Positions 19,411 to 27,472 of a stretch of DNA of 64,000 nt are shown here, piece after piece. Under the pieces are notes generated by a model. The model saw only the letters and a program-made list of their open reading frames with translations, was not told where the DNA came from and made no database searches. Positions within the stretch are counted from its first letter, which is position 1, and every line of letters starts with the position of its first letter. The position numbers were made by a program, and so were the translations under genes. Origin of the DNA: Yamadazyma tenuis (Eukaryota; Ascomycota; Pichiomycetes; Serinales; Debaryomycetaceae); the NCBI RefSeq assembly GCF_029203305.1, contig NC_089462.1, forward strand, positions 744,001-808,000. The letters are read 5' to 3'.

Positions 19411-19646
19411 ACACGTAAAGAGGCTTGACCCAGGACTCCTTATCGTTCTTATACTGCTTTCAAGGGGGCTGAAGGTGTGTTGACGTGACTATTCAAGTGT
19501 CACGGTTGAGATCATCAACGCTGACAAACGAGGCTTGAGATCTCAAGCCCGAGACTACATACAGGCGCGGGTGCACCCACCGGCAATAATTAACGAGCAG
19601 GTCACAGAGCACCCTTTTGACATAGGGGAGCCTACGTAGGCTACCC

Positions 19647-19652
19647 CACGTG
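19647..19652. promoter_or_regulatory. CACGTG E-box beside palindrome CCTACGTAGG
   Basis: CACGTG (Cbf1/Pho4-type site) at 19647-19652 lies 7 bp from the perfect 10-bp palindrome CCTACGTAGG at 19631-19640. Both sit about 220-240 bp upstream of the small GPI-type gene. They are also just past the end of the reductase gene, so the first gene is the likelier target. Confidence 0.4.
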
Positions 19653-19700
19653 AAATATTGTTCCCCCACTACGAGATATCGGGTTTCCATATATTTGCAT

Positions 19701-20720
19701 CTATTTGAAAAAAGTATCAGGAATTGGCCGTTTCTCAGGAACACCGACGTAGCCATTAGCCTCCTTCAATCTGAACTGAACCACTGTCAATAACTTGAAG
19801 AGAAGATCCAAAATCGGAGTTTCCACCTTCAATTTTCTAGCCGTGTCCAATAAGTTGCCCAAGATAGCTTCCAATTCAATAGGGTTTCCTTTTTTGACGT
19901 CGACTCTCATGGACGGCTCGAAGTAGTCACCGTCATCGGCATGACATACTACATTGATCACATCGTCCGGGAGTTCAACACCATCGGCTTTGGCTACTCT
20001 AATTACCTCTTTCATAGCCGGTATGGCAATTGCTTCTAATCCGCCAGCAGCCTCAAGCCTTCCAGTATCAACGCCAGTAAGTGCACAGGTGGTGTTCAAA
20101 CACGCATTATACACTAACTTCCGGTACCGGTACCACTTGGCACTGGCAAAATACACGCATTTGTTTATGTTGTTGGAGTACATCTCGATAAACCGGTTTG
20201 CAGCCGCGACCTGCGAATCGGCATCCACATTTGGATTTTCAAAAGCACTAATAACCAAGTGGTCACTTTGCATTTGGTGTATGTGGCCATTACGATTGTG
20301 CGAGCCGATGTGGCTGACACCCGAAAGCACAATATTTTGGGGGAATTTGGCAAATAGTGGCTTCTCGATTCCAAACCCATTTTGCACCAACACCACCACC
20401 GAGTGGGCACTCACTACTGGAGCTATTAACTCTTCAACCGGTACGATATCCTGGAGGTTTTTGGTGGAAACAGCAATATAGTCAAACTTTATACCCGATT
20501 TTGACGCTTCTTCGACGGAAGCAAAAACATTTTCGGGTTTCCACCCGTCTACCTTACCGTAGTCCACAGAATCGATGTGGTATCCGTGTTTTCTGACGGT
20601 TTCGTAGTCTCGTCTCACCACAATGGATACATTAGCAGTGTGGTTATAATTTATGGTAAAGGCAGCTATACAACCTACTCCACCAGGTCCAATCAACAAG
20701 AATTCTGGTTTCGTTGCCAT
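19701..20720 (-). CDS. Ketopantoate reductase (ApbA/PanE) family protein
   Basis: A 339-residue NADPH-dependent 2-dehydropantoate 2-reductase family member. The enzyme type reduces ketopantoate to pantoate on the way to coenzyme A. The N-terminal Rossmann motif is LLIGPGGVGCIAA (residues about 8-20). Next come the conserved DYIAVSTKNLQD and LVQNGFGIEK, and the C-terminal helical domain begins with YRKLVYNACLNTTCALTG (about 200-218), the usual catalytic-Lys/Asn region. It looks closer to S. cerevisiae YDL144C-type proteins than to Pan5, so the substrate is not certain. The ATG at 20720 puts the glycine motif at the normal distance; another in-frame ATG is at 20753. Confidence 0.85.
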   Translation of the reverse strand: MATKPEFLLIGPGGVGCIAAFTINYNHTANVSIVVRRDYETVRKHGYHIDSVDYGKVDGWKPENVFASVEEASKSGIKFDYIAVSTKNLQDIVPVEELIAPVVSAHSVVVLVQNGFGIEKPLFAKFPQNIVLSGVSHIGSHNRNGHIHQMQSDHLVISAFENPNVDADSQVAAANRFIEMYSNNINKCVYFASAKWYRYRKLVYNACLNTTCALTGVDTGRLEAAGGLEAIAIPAMKEVIRVAKADGVELPDDVINVVCHADDGDYFEPSMRVDVKKGNPIELEAILGNLLDTARKLKVETPILDLLFKLLTVVQFRLKEANGYVGVPEKRPIPDTFFK

Positions 20721-21376
20721 GGATAAAGTTACAATTTCGCCGGTCCTTATCATTGTCGCACCCGAAATTGATAATGCAACACATATCGGTAATCACACGA
20801 CATAACTCTTGTAACCAGTGCAGGGCTGTTGAGATGGGTCATCTGCGAGTCATCTAGCCAACTGTACCGAATATGTCTTAATCTTCCTCATATAGAATAT
20901 ATTATTGATTGACAAATATAGGGTTCTTGCGTGCTGCTGCTGCTGCGGCGCGATATAGCGACGTGGCTCTACCATGCACCCCGGATTAGCTGCTAAATCT
21001 CATGACCGATGAGGAGGGGCAGTTCTCCCCATTCACATGTCTAAACCCCGGCCCCCACTATCGGATAACCCACCAGTCACCCACAAGTTGGTAATAGTGG
21101 TGAAATGCGGCTCACGTGACCGTCTTCCGTAAATTTGTGTTCCCCCGTAGTGTACGCACCCGATAACAAATCAAGTCTGCTTCTCACACCCTTTTGCGAT
21201 TCAGGGGATATACTCCAAATAGTTCAGTATATTTATTCATAAGTTATTGGGCTATTGTTTGCATCCCACCAATTTAGTCATATAGTGATCTACACGTGTC
21301 GGTCAATCCAGATTCGTTTTCTATTTCTAAAAAGTCCCGTTGTTCTTCTATATTTATCCCGTTCCCAAACCCTACC
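20721..21376. other. Divergent promoter region, reductase gene and mitochondrial repeat protein
   Basis: These 656 bases contain no gene. They include a perfect palindromic TCACGTGA at 21112-21119 (Cbf1/Pho4 type) about 260 bp before the right-hand gene, a short (GCT)n run near 20935-20946, and AT-rich DNA next to the right-hand start. Both flanking genes point away, so the region must hold two promoters. Confidence 0.6.
21112..21119. promoter_or_regulatory. Cbf1/Pho4-type palindrome TCACGTGA
   Basis: Perfect 8-bp palindrome in the divergent spacer, 258 bp upstream of the mitochondrial repeat protein ATG. In Candida-type yeasts Cbf1 uses this core. Confidence 0.5.
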
Positions 21377-24300
21377 ATGTTAAGATCTAGCTTTCTTTTG
21401 ACTCCCAAAAGAGTAGCTTTGGCCGCCACCAAGTTGTCTGGATACAGCTTGTCACGTGCATACACTGCCAGCAATCACGTCGCCTTTTATGCCACCAGCT
21501 CCAATAACGAAGAGGTGGAGTACGAAATCGATATCATCACCTTAACTAAAACCCCCAAGAACAAACCAAGTAAGACATCGATAAATGATTTGGTTAACTT
21601 GAAATTGATCAATTCTTCCAACATTGACAAAGCCTTGGTCGAGCAGTCCATTAACCAGGTCAACCAACTGCTTGATGAGGATTTAAACAAGTTTGTGTTG
21701 CGGTACTCAGTCGAGTTAAATGATTTTTTGCAGTTCATCCGGTCTTCCTATGAAAACAAGATCCACAACTTCAACCAGTTGACATCAGTGGAGATTTTGA
21801 ACTCCTTGTATATTTTCAAGGATTTTTACTTGAAGAATAAAATCCCCAAAATTACCAGGTACAACTACATCAGCTACAACTACATGTTTGACAACTTTTT
21901 AAAGTGCTTGAAAAAATTCCCCAACTTGCCTGAAATCTTGAATGACTTGCTTTTGCTCAACAACCAGGGAATCGACTTGTTAAATTTGGGTATCAGCAAG
22001 TACGTTGAAGATTTGGAGATTCTAAACAGGAGGCTCGACTTGTCAGACCATTCTCTCACGTTTGATGACTTTATTCGGGAGATTCAGAAAACCATCAACT
22101 TCTACGAGTTCAACTTGGACCTGTTTGGCCGCAGCAAGGTGTTTACTGAACCATTTTACGAAAGCTTCATTCAGGCTAATCGTTTGAAGAATTTGAAGTC
22201 GATCTTGACAAAAGTTCCCAACATCGAACCGGTTGATTTGGGGTGTTTGATTAAGAACAAGCACTTCTTGAAGATCGTCGAGTCATTGAATGCGGATGCA
22301 GCAAGCCTGCAATCTTCCAAGTCTGTAAACTTGAAGTTCTTGAAGTTCATCATTCCTGATTCAGATTCCAATTACTTGCAAATCATTTCTGCTTTGAACC
22401 AGTTGAAGAGTCAGAATGGTGCAAACAAGATCCCTTTAGTGGATACGATGCATAGTAGCTTGGTTGCCATGAGCTGTAGTGGCTCTATTTATCCTTATCA
22501 TAAGCCATTGAACTTCCCTTTGACTCAATTCAAGATTTCCAATGATTTAGTCCGCAACTTTGAATTTTCCATGGTGTTCGACCATAAATTGTTCCTTTAC
22601 ATCGATGAGTTGAAGGCTTTGAACTCAATGGGAATTGACTTGTCGAGTGCCGATGCTGTTAATAAGATAGGAGGTTTGAAATTCAAGAGTGACTTGTTGG
22701 CGATGAACTTTAAGTCTTTGGCTACACAATTATCTGAATTTTTCAAATCTGTAACAACAGAAAACACTGATTGTTTGTTCAAACTCGTCGAAAACAAAAA
22801 TTGGATGGACTGGTGTCAAGAGAATTATCACTCAAGAATCCCCAGATTATTGGTTGACTATTCAAATTTATCCGACTATCCTTACAAATCTATCAAGATC
22901 AGCACTGAATTATCGAGACTTTTACCAGCCTTGTCCAAGTTTTCTTTTGAAAACGATATCAATCTTTCGTGTTTAAGCTTGGATTACTTGTTGTCAATTT
23001 TCAAAGATTCTACTGTTGGCCTGGAAGTTTTGAGGAAATTGTATTTGAACCACGGGAATGTTTATTTGCAAAACTTGCAGGGATTATTAGAAGATTTCAA
23101 TAATCTTCAATTCACTCTTCTCAAGTTTGATTTACCCAAAGTGAAGGCTACCGAGGGTAAAGATTTCAAAGACTTTACCCAATTTGAATTAGAAAAGCAT
23201 TTTGGTTACATTCTGACTTTAATTAATGATCCTTTGATCTTGGACAACTTGGATCAGTTGTACAGGGAAAACTCTCCACTTAATTCAATTGATGCAAAAC
23301 AGGTTTTAACTCAGTTATCCGCTTTCAAATATGAGTTAGAGATTTTGAAGGTTGATGAGCTTCAAAATAACTTTGCAAACATCACCAGTGATGAACTTTT
23401 GTTCAAGTTGGACAGGCGGATAAAGGAAATTTTGAGTAACTTGAACTCAAATCCACAATCGAGATTGGGACCCACAAACGTAATCAAGTTTATCGAATTG
23501 CAGAAATTATTAACCAAATTATTTACGGTTCAAGACGACTGCAGTGAATTAGATAAGTTCATTGAATACAGGCAGATCCCTGAAAGGTTTAACTTACATG
23601 ATTCTTCGCCAGACTTGTTCAAAATTCATCAGTTTATTGGAAAGAACTATAAGGATTGCTCCATGGGCGAGATCTTGGAAGCAGTTAACAATTATACAGA
23701 AAGTCTTCCAGAACTGAGCACTTTTGACCGTCAAAGATTTTTCCGTTTGTCAATTAAAATGAAGCAATTATTCAGACTCACTGGCGGGTTCACTGATGTT
23801 TTGGACTCTATCATTGCTAACCAGGTTGAGTTTGAAAAGTTGGAAAGCAAATTGTTATCTTCGAAAAGAAGAAAATTTGAAGCCAAGCCATTAATTGTGA
23901 AGATAGTAAAGGATATCCCCGAACTGGCCAAGCCTAAAAAGACTTATGTTCAAATTCCAGACGATTTGAAGATCCACGAATTTGCCAAAGAATTGAACAG
24001 CTTGAAGGTGTTTGAATTTGAAGGTAAAGAGCTCGGTAGCTTTACTCCTTCTGAAATCCAAACTCTCTTGGATGAGAGAATTAACCAGTTCCTTGATGGC
24101 TCGGTATCACCAGACTGCTATATTAACGATAGCAATGTCGAATGTTATAGCAAGTTGTCCAGTAAATTGGGGCATTTGTTTGCAGTCAATGGAGGACACA
24201 CTGATGTCTTAGATGCTATTATCAACAGTGAACTAGTGTTTGAGTCATTTGAAAAGCGTATGGCACGGAAAGAAAAAACCTACAGACCGTTGCCAGATGA

Positions 24301-26038
24301 TTTCAGGTTGCAAGAATTCGTTCCTGAGATCCAACAAGTGCAAAGTGAGCTTGAGAAACAAACAAAAGCTCAGATTACAAACTTCAAGTTCTCCGAGGTC
24401 GATTCTTCTGAAGTGTTGAAGGCGCTTAGCCTGATGATTGAAAATGAAAAGAGGTTCAATCTCACCAAGCGTGAAAACTTTGCTAAGTTGTTGAAGAATT
24501 TGAAAGTCTTATTTAATTACAATGGTGACAATACTTCTGTTTTGGACAATATTTTGATAAACCACGAGGTATTGACTCAAGTTGCTTCCAAGCCAAAGGC
24601 TCAAGTCAAATCGGATATGCTGGCTTTTGTTGATTCGTATAAAGAATACTTACCACAATTCTTTGCCACAGGGTTCAAAAACTACGATTTGGTCAATTTC
24701 TATGATCTTTCAAGTGAAGATTTTTCAAATAAAGTCAAACTGTTTATCAGCCATATCAAAAAAGACTTTAAATACCAGTACCCAACCTACAAGGATTTCA
24801 CAGAGAAGTTAGTGGCTTTATATGAACAAGATCCTATCAATTTGGCTATTTTGTTCAAGGTTAATGAAGCTGAAGGACATCCAGATATATACGCAGTCAA
24901 GAAGGAAGTCAGCACCTTTATGGATAAATTATCTAAGAACAAAGATTTGTACTCGAAAGAGGATCCAGAACCTGGGGTTCAATTCCAGAAAAGTACTGAA
25001 GTTCCGTACGAGAAGTTTAACATTCATGACTTTAAACTGAAATCAGAACCAAAGGTTCAGGAATTCAAGAGAAGTATTGAAGTTCCTGTTGAAAAGCTTG
25101 ACACAAATGACTTGTACTTGAAAGATTCAGAATCCAATGTTCAACAAAAGAGCATCGAAGTCCCACTCGAAGAGTCATGCAACCACGACGTCAAGCTGAC
25201 ACCAGTGAATGGCGAAGACGTGAACTACAATCATGGAACAAGCAAGTTCAACATTAAGGAAAGTACTATGGAAGACTCTGAATTGTTTGTACGGAACCAG
25301 ATTTTTCACCAGGTAGAGAATAAAACTGGTTCTGCAGGGGATTTTGAGGATTTGTTGAAGATGACTCCGGAAGAAATCAGATCCACTTACCACGCGAAAG
25401 CCAAGTTGGACAAATTAAACATCCAGAACTACTTGGAAAATGTAAACGAACAGAAGAAACTCAGAGACGAAGAAGAATTTAGACAATTGAAGGCATTTGA
25501 ATGGAGTAACAATAAATCCAGGTCTTTGGACGCAAAAACCTTCTTTGACCCTTGGAGTGAAAGAAGCCAGGATCATTTGCAGTATCTTATTCTTACTATG
25601 GATGGAGAAAAGATCATCACCGAGGAAAATCCTTTGGGTAAAGAGCAATTTGAGGATTTACTTGCAGTGTTTGACAGATTCAACGAAGCTGAGATGAGTA
25701 AGTTTATCAAAAATATCAACAGATTGCAACAAAAGTCCTGGAAGTTGATAGGTGGAGGAGCTGGTAATTATGGCAAGATGTTGGTATTCACAAAATCTAA
25801 GTCCAAATCCTCTATGAGGGGGATCTTCAGGAAGATCCAAACGGTTTTGGCTGCAACTGGTGCTACCTTCATGGTTCTCATTGGTTTGAACTACTGGTTG
25901 GATGCACCACAAACTCAAACCATCTCCGTACCACCCAAGGAAGAGGTTGCAGAAAAAGTCATTGTTTCAGCAGAGCCATTGTCGCAGACTCAAGATGGAG
26001 TTGAATCCCAATCTCAAGCAGGCTGGTTTTGGAAATAA
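21377..26038 (+). CDS. Large mitochondrial repeat protein of unknown function
   Basis: A 1553-residue protein that I do not recognise. The first 40 residues (MLRSSFLLTPKR..., then SLSRAY) are Arg/Ser/Ala-rich without acids, a clear mitochondrial presequence. The body is helical and Lys/Leu/Phe-rich. Between residues about 745 and 1075 three copies of a roughly 105-residue unit occur, each ending in a motif like LFxxxGGxTDVLDxII; a weaker copy may precede them. A Ser-rich linker at 1206-1275 holds three 26-27-residue repeats with S(T/I)EVP. A single membrane segment lies near residues 1487-1508 (VLAATGATFMVLIGLNYWL), followed by a short polar tail, so it is probably an inner-membrane protein with a large soluble part. 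The ATG at 21377 is used; the frame upstream opens only with GTG. Confidence 0.75.
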   Translation: MLRSSFLLTPKRVALAATKLSGYSLSRAYTASNHVAFYATSSNNEEVEYEIDIITLTKTPKNKPSKTSINDLVNLKLINSSNIDKALVEQSINQVNQLLDEDLNKFVLRYSVELNDFLQFIRSSYENKIHNFNQLTSVEILNSLYIFKDFYLKNKIPKITRYNYISYNYMFDNFLKCLKKFPNLPEILNDLLLLNNQGIDLLNLGISKYVEDLEILNRRLDLSDHSLTFDDFIREIQKTINFYEFNLDLFGRSKVFTEPFYESFIQANRLKNLKSILTKVPNIEPVDLGCLIKNKHFLKIVESLNADAASLQSSKSVNLKFLKFIIPDSDSNYLQIISALNQLKSQNGANKIPLVDTMHSSLVAMSCSGSIYPYHKPLNFPLTQFKISNDLVRNFEFSMVFDHKLFLYIDELKALNSMGIDLSSADAVNKIGGLKFKSDLLAMNFKSLATQLSEFFKSVTTENTDCLFKLVENKNWMDWCQENYHSRIPRLLVDYSNLSDYPYKSIKISTELSRLLPALSKFSFENDINLSCLSLDYLLSIFKDSTVGLEVLRKLYLNHGNVYLQNLQGLLEDFNNLQFTLLKFDLPKVKATEGKDFKDFTQFELEKHFGYILTLINDPLILDNLDQLYRENSPLNSIDAKQVLTQLSAFKYELEILKVDELQNNFANITSDELLFKLDRRIKEILSNLNSNPQSRLGPTNVIKFIELQKLLTKLFTVQDDCSELDKFIEYRQIPERFNLHDSSPDLFKIHQFIGKNYKDCSMGEILEAVNNYTESLPELSTFDRQRFFRLSIKMKQLFRLTGGFTDVLDSIIANQVEFEKLESKLLSSKRRKFEAKPLIVKIVKDIPELAKPKKTYVQIPDDLKIHEFAKELNSLKVFEFEGKELGSFTPSEIQTLLDERINQFLDGSVSPDCYINDSNVECYSKLSSKLGHLFAVNGGHTDVLDAIINSELVFESFEKRMARKEKTYRPLPDDFRLQEFVPEIQQVQSELEKQTKAQITNFKFSEVDSSEVLKALSLMIENEKRFNLTKRENFAKLLKNLKVLFNYNGDNTSVLDNILINHEVLTQVASKPKAQVKSDMLAFVDSYKEYLPQFFATGFKNYDLVNFYDLSSEDFSNKVKLFISHIKKDFKYQYPTYKDFTEKLVALYEQDPINLAILFKVNEAEGHPDIYAVKKEVSTFMDKLSKNKDLYSKEDPEPGVQFQKSTEVPYEKFNIHDFKLKSEPKVQEFKRSIEVPVEKLDTNDLYLKDSESNVQQKSIEVPLEESCNHDVKLTPVNGEDVNYNHGTSKFNIKESTMEDSELFVRNQIFHQVENKTGSAGDFEDLLKMTPEEIRSTYHAKAKLDKLNIQNYLENVNEQKKLRDEEEFRQLKAFEWSNNKSRSLDAKTFFDPWSERSQDHLQYLILTMDGEKIITEENPLGKEQFEDLLAVFDRFNEAEMSKFIKNINRLQQKSWKLIGGGAGNYGKMLVFTKSKSKSSMRGIFRKIQTVLAATGATFMVLIGLNYWLDAPQTQTISVPPKEEVAEKVIVSAEPLSQTQDGVESQSQAGWFWK

Positions 26039-26146
26039 GTGTTGCTAATATGGGAAGTAAAGATCATTATAGTAAGATAAATAAAGGTTAATAAATGCTG
26101 TTTTTATATAAACGTCTCTAGTAATCATATCTGTTGCAAAATATAC

Positions 26147-26680
26147 TCATTGCATTGTTTCTTCTTTGGTGGGGATCTGCTTCATATCTCTATACACATT
26201 TATGTATTTGAAAGCAGTGACTCCACCAATAGTTCCGTTCCATTTTCTCAACAAGTCTACTGTCAACTTGTCACTGAGATTAGGAACCTTAATCCCACTG
26301 ACATAGTTAGATTTTTCTGATTGTATGAGCTGTTCCAATATCTGCTGTCTGGCACTAGCAGGTCTACCTGGTCTTCTCTCTCCTTGAAGTTGCTCCACCT
26401 CATCGTCGAACCTGGATAAGAAATTCTCAATGTAAGATTTCATCAGGTCAAGTCCAAAAACCTCCTGGTCGCTTGCTTGTTTGACCTCCTCTTGGATATA
26501 TTTTATAATCATGAGCTCATTCTGTTTCTGTTCCAAGTGTTCTGCTTTCCGGTTCGTCAATTTCCGGTCTCTCAAGGTAGCTCTGTTGAGCTTCTTGAAA
26601 TTCCTTCCTTTTATATGCACCGATCCCTTCGACAGAGCTACGCTCTTGGAGACCTTCTTTAAATTATGTGCTAACGGCAT
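26147..26680 (-). CDS. TMA16: Tma16, 60S ribosome biogenesis factor
   Basis: A 177-residue basic protein of the Tma16 family, which associates with late nuclear pre-60S particles. Conserved features are the N-terminal HIKGRNFKKLNRATLRDRK and the segment RRPGRPASARQQILEQLI near residue 115. The C-terminal LSDKLTVDLLRKWNGTIGG also matches. Length is close to the yeast protein (178). The ATG at 26680 is chosen; six codons upstream the frame begins with GTG. It is divergent from CAF20 across 134 bp that carry a PAC box and an RRPE-like element, in keeping with co-regulation with ribosome production. Confidence 0.92.
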   Translation of the reverse strand: MPLAHNLKKVSKSVALSKGSVHIKGRNFKKLNRATLRDRKLTNRKAEHLEQKQNELMIIKYIQEEVKQASDQEVFGLDLMKSYIENFLSRFDDEVEQLQGERRPGRPASARQQILEQLIQSEKSNYVSGIKVPNLSDKLTVDLLRKWNGTIGGVTAFKYINVYRDMKQIPTKEETMQ

Positions 26681-26700
26681 CGTTTTCAGGTAAATCACAT

Positions 26701-26708
26701 CTCATCGC
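26701..26708 (-). promoter_or_regulatory. PAC box GCGATGAG upstream of TMA16
   Basis: CTCATCGC on the plus strand is GCGATGAG on the TMA16 strand, 20 bp before its ATG. PAC is the binding motif of Dot6/Tod6 and marks ribosome-biogenesis promoters in yeasts. Confidence 0.65.
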
Positions 26709-26771
26709 GCCGATTTATCGCAGGAAACAGTTGTGACGTGCCTCTACCATTCCCTCCAGGTAAAGCGCGAG

Positions 26772-26783
26772 TATAAAAATTTT
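26772..26783 (+). promoter_or_regulatory. TATA box overlapping an RRPE-like element before CAF20
   Basis: TATAAA at 26772-26777 runs into AAAAATTTT at 26775-26783, an RRPE-like core. It is 32-43 bp upstream of the CAF20 ATG and about 95 bp upstream of TMA16. PAC and RRPE together are typical of ribosome-biogenesis genes. Confidence 0.5.
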
Positions 26784-26814
26784 CGGCCTCAGCATTAGGA
26801 GCTAGCCACACACA

Positions 26815-27294
26815 ATGGTCAAATACACAGAAGAACAGCTAATTGAGATCAAGCCTGAAGCGTACACTCCTCAGCCAGAAATTTTGGATGAATTCAATAA
26901 ATTGGTTGAATCTGTGACTCTTGAGTTTGCTGAAAAGGGAGCCAGAAGAAACCACAATGGTGACCTGTTCATTGATGAACATGGTAATGAAAGAACCTAC
27001 AACTACTTGAACAGAAGAAGAGGTTCAAGATCCGGGGCCAGACCTTTGAAGAAGAAAGCCCAAGAAGTCGAAGTCGATGATGACGGATGGGCAACTTTGA
27101 CCAAACACAAGAAGTCTTTTTCTGATGAAGCAGTTGATGAAAGAGACCAATTTAGAGAAGCCGTCAGAAGTGAACCAACAAAGGTGAAGATAAGCAACAA
27201 GAAAATGGGTTCTTCCAAGGCTGTTGACTCCAGAGATACGGTTGCTGACAAGCACACCAATACGTTTAATGCTTTCGAAGCCTTGGATGACTAG
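26815..27294 (+). CDS. CAF20: Caf20, eIF4E-binding translation repressor
   Basis: A 159-residue, mostly disordered protein that binds the cap-binding protein eIF4E and blocks eIF4G. The eIF4E-binding motif YXXXXL-phi is YTEEQLI at residues 4-10. A conserved WATLTKHKKS-type segment lies mid-protein. The ADTRD-like C-terminal signature appears as AVDSRDTVADKHTNTFNAFE, as in yeast Caf20. Length matches the family (about 160). It shares its promoter region with TMA16. Confidence 0.92.
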   Translation: MVKYTEEQLIEIKPEAYTPQPEILDEFNKLVESVTLEFAEKGARRNHNGDLFIDEHGNERTYNYLNRRRGSRSGARPLKKKAQEVEVDDDGWATLTKHKKSFSDEAVDERDQFREAVRSEPTKVKISNKKMGSSKAVDSRDTVADKHTNTFNAFEALDD

Positions 27295-27472
27295 ATGGAT
27301 CCGTGTATATTAATAAATAAGCCTCAGACTTGTTGTAGATAGCAGTGGAGTAGCCTCTAAAGCATGGCTCAATGAATACAGTGCCGAAACATGCTTGAAA
27401 ATTTTTGATTACTTTTACCACACAAGAAATTCATATCGGTATACTTTTATTAAATAATTGTATGTACTCCTG

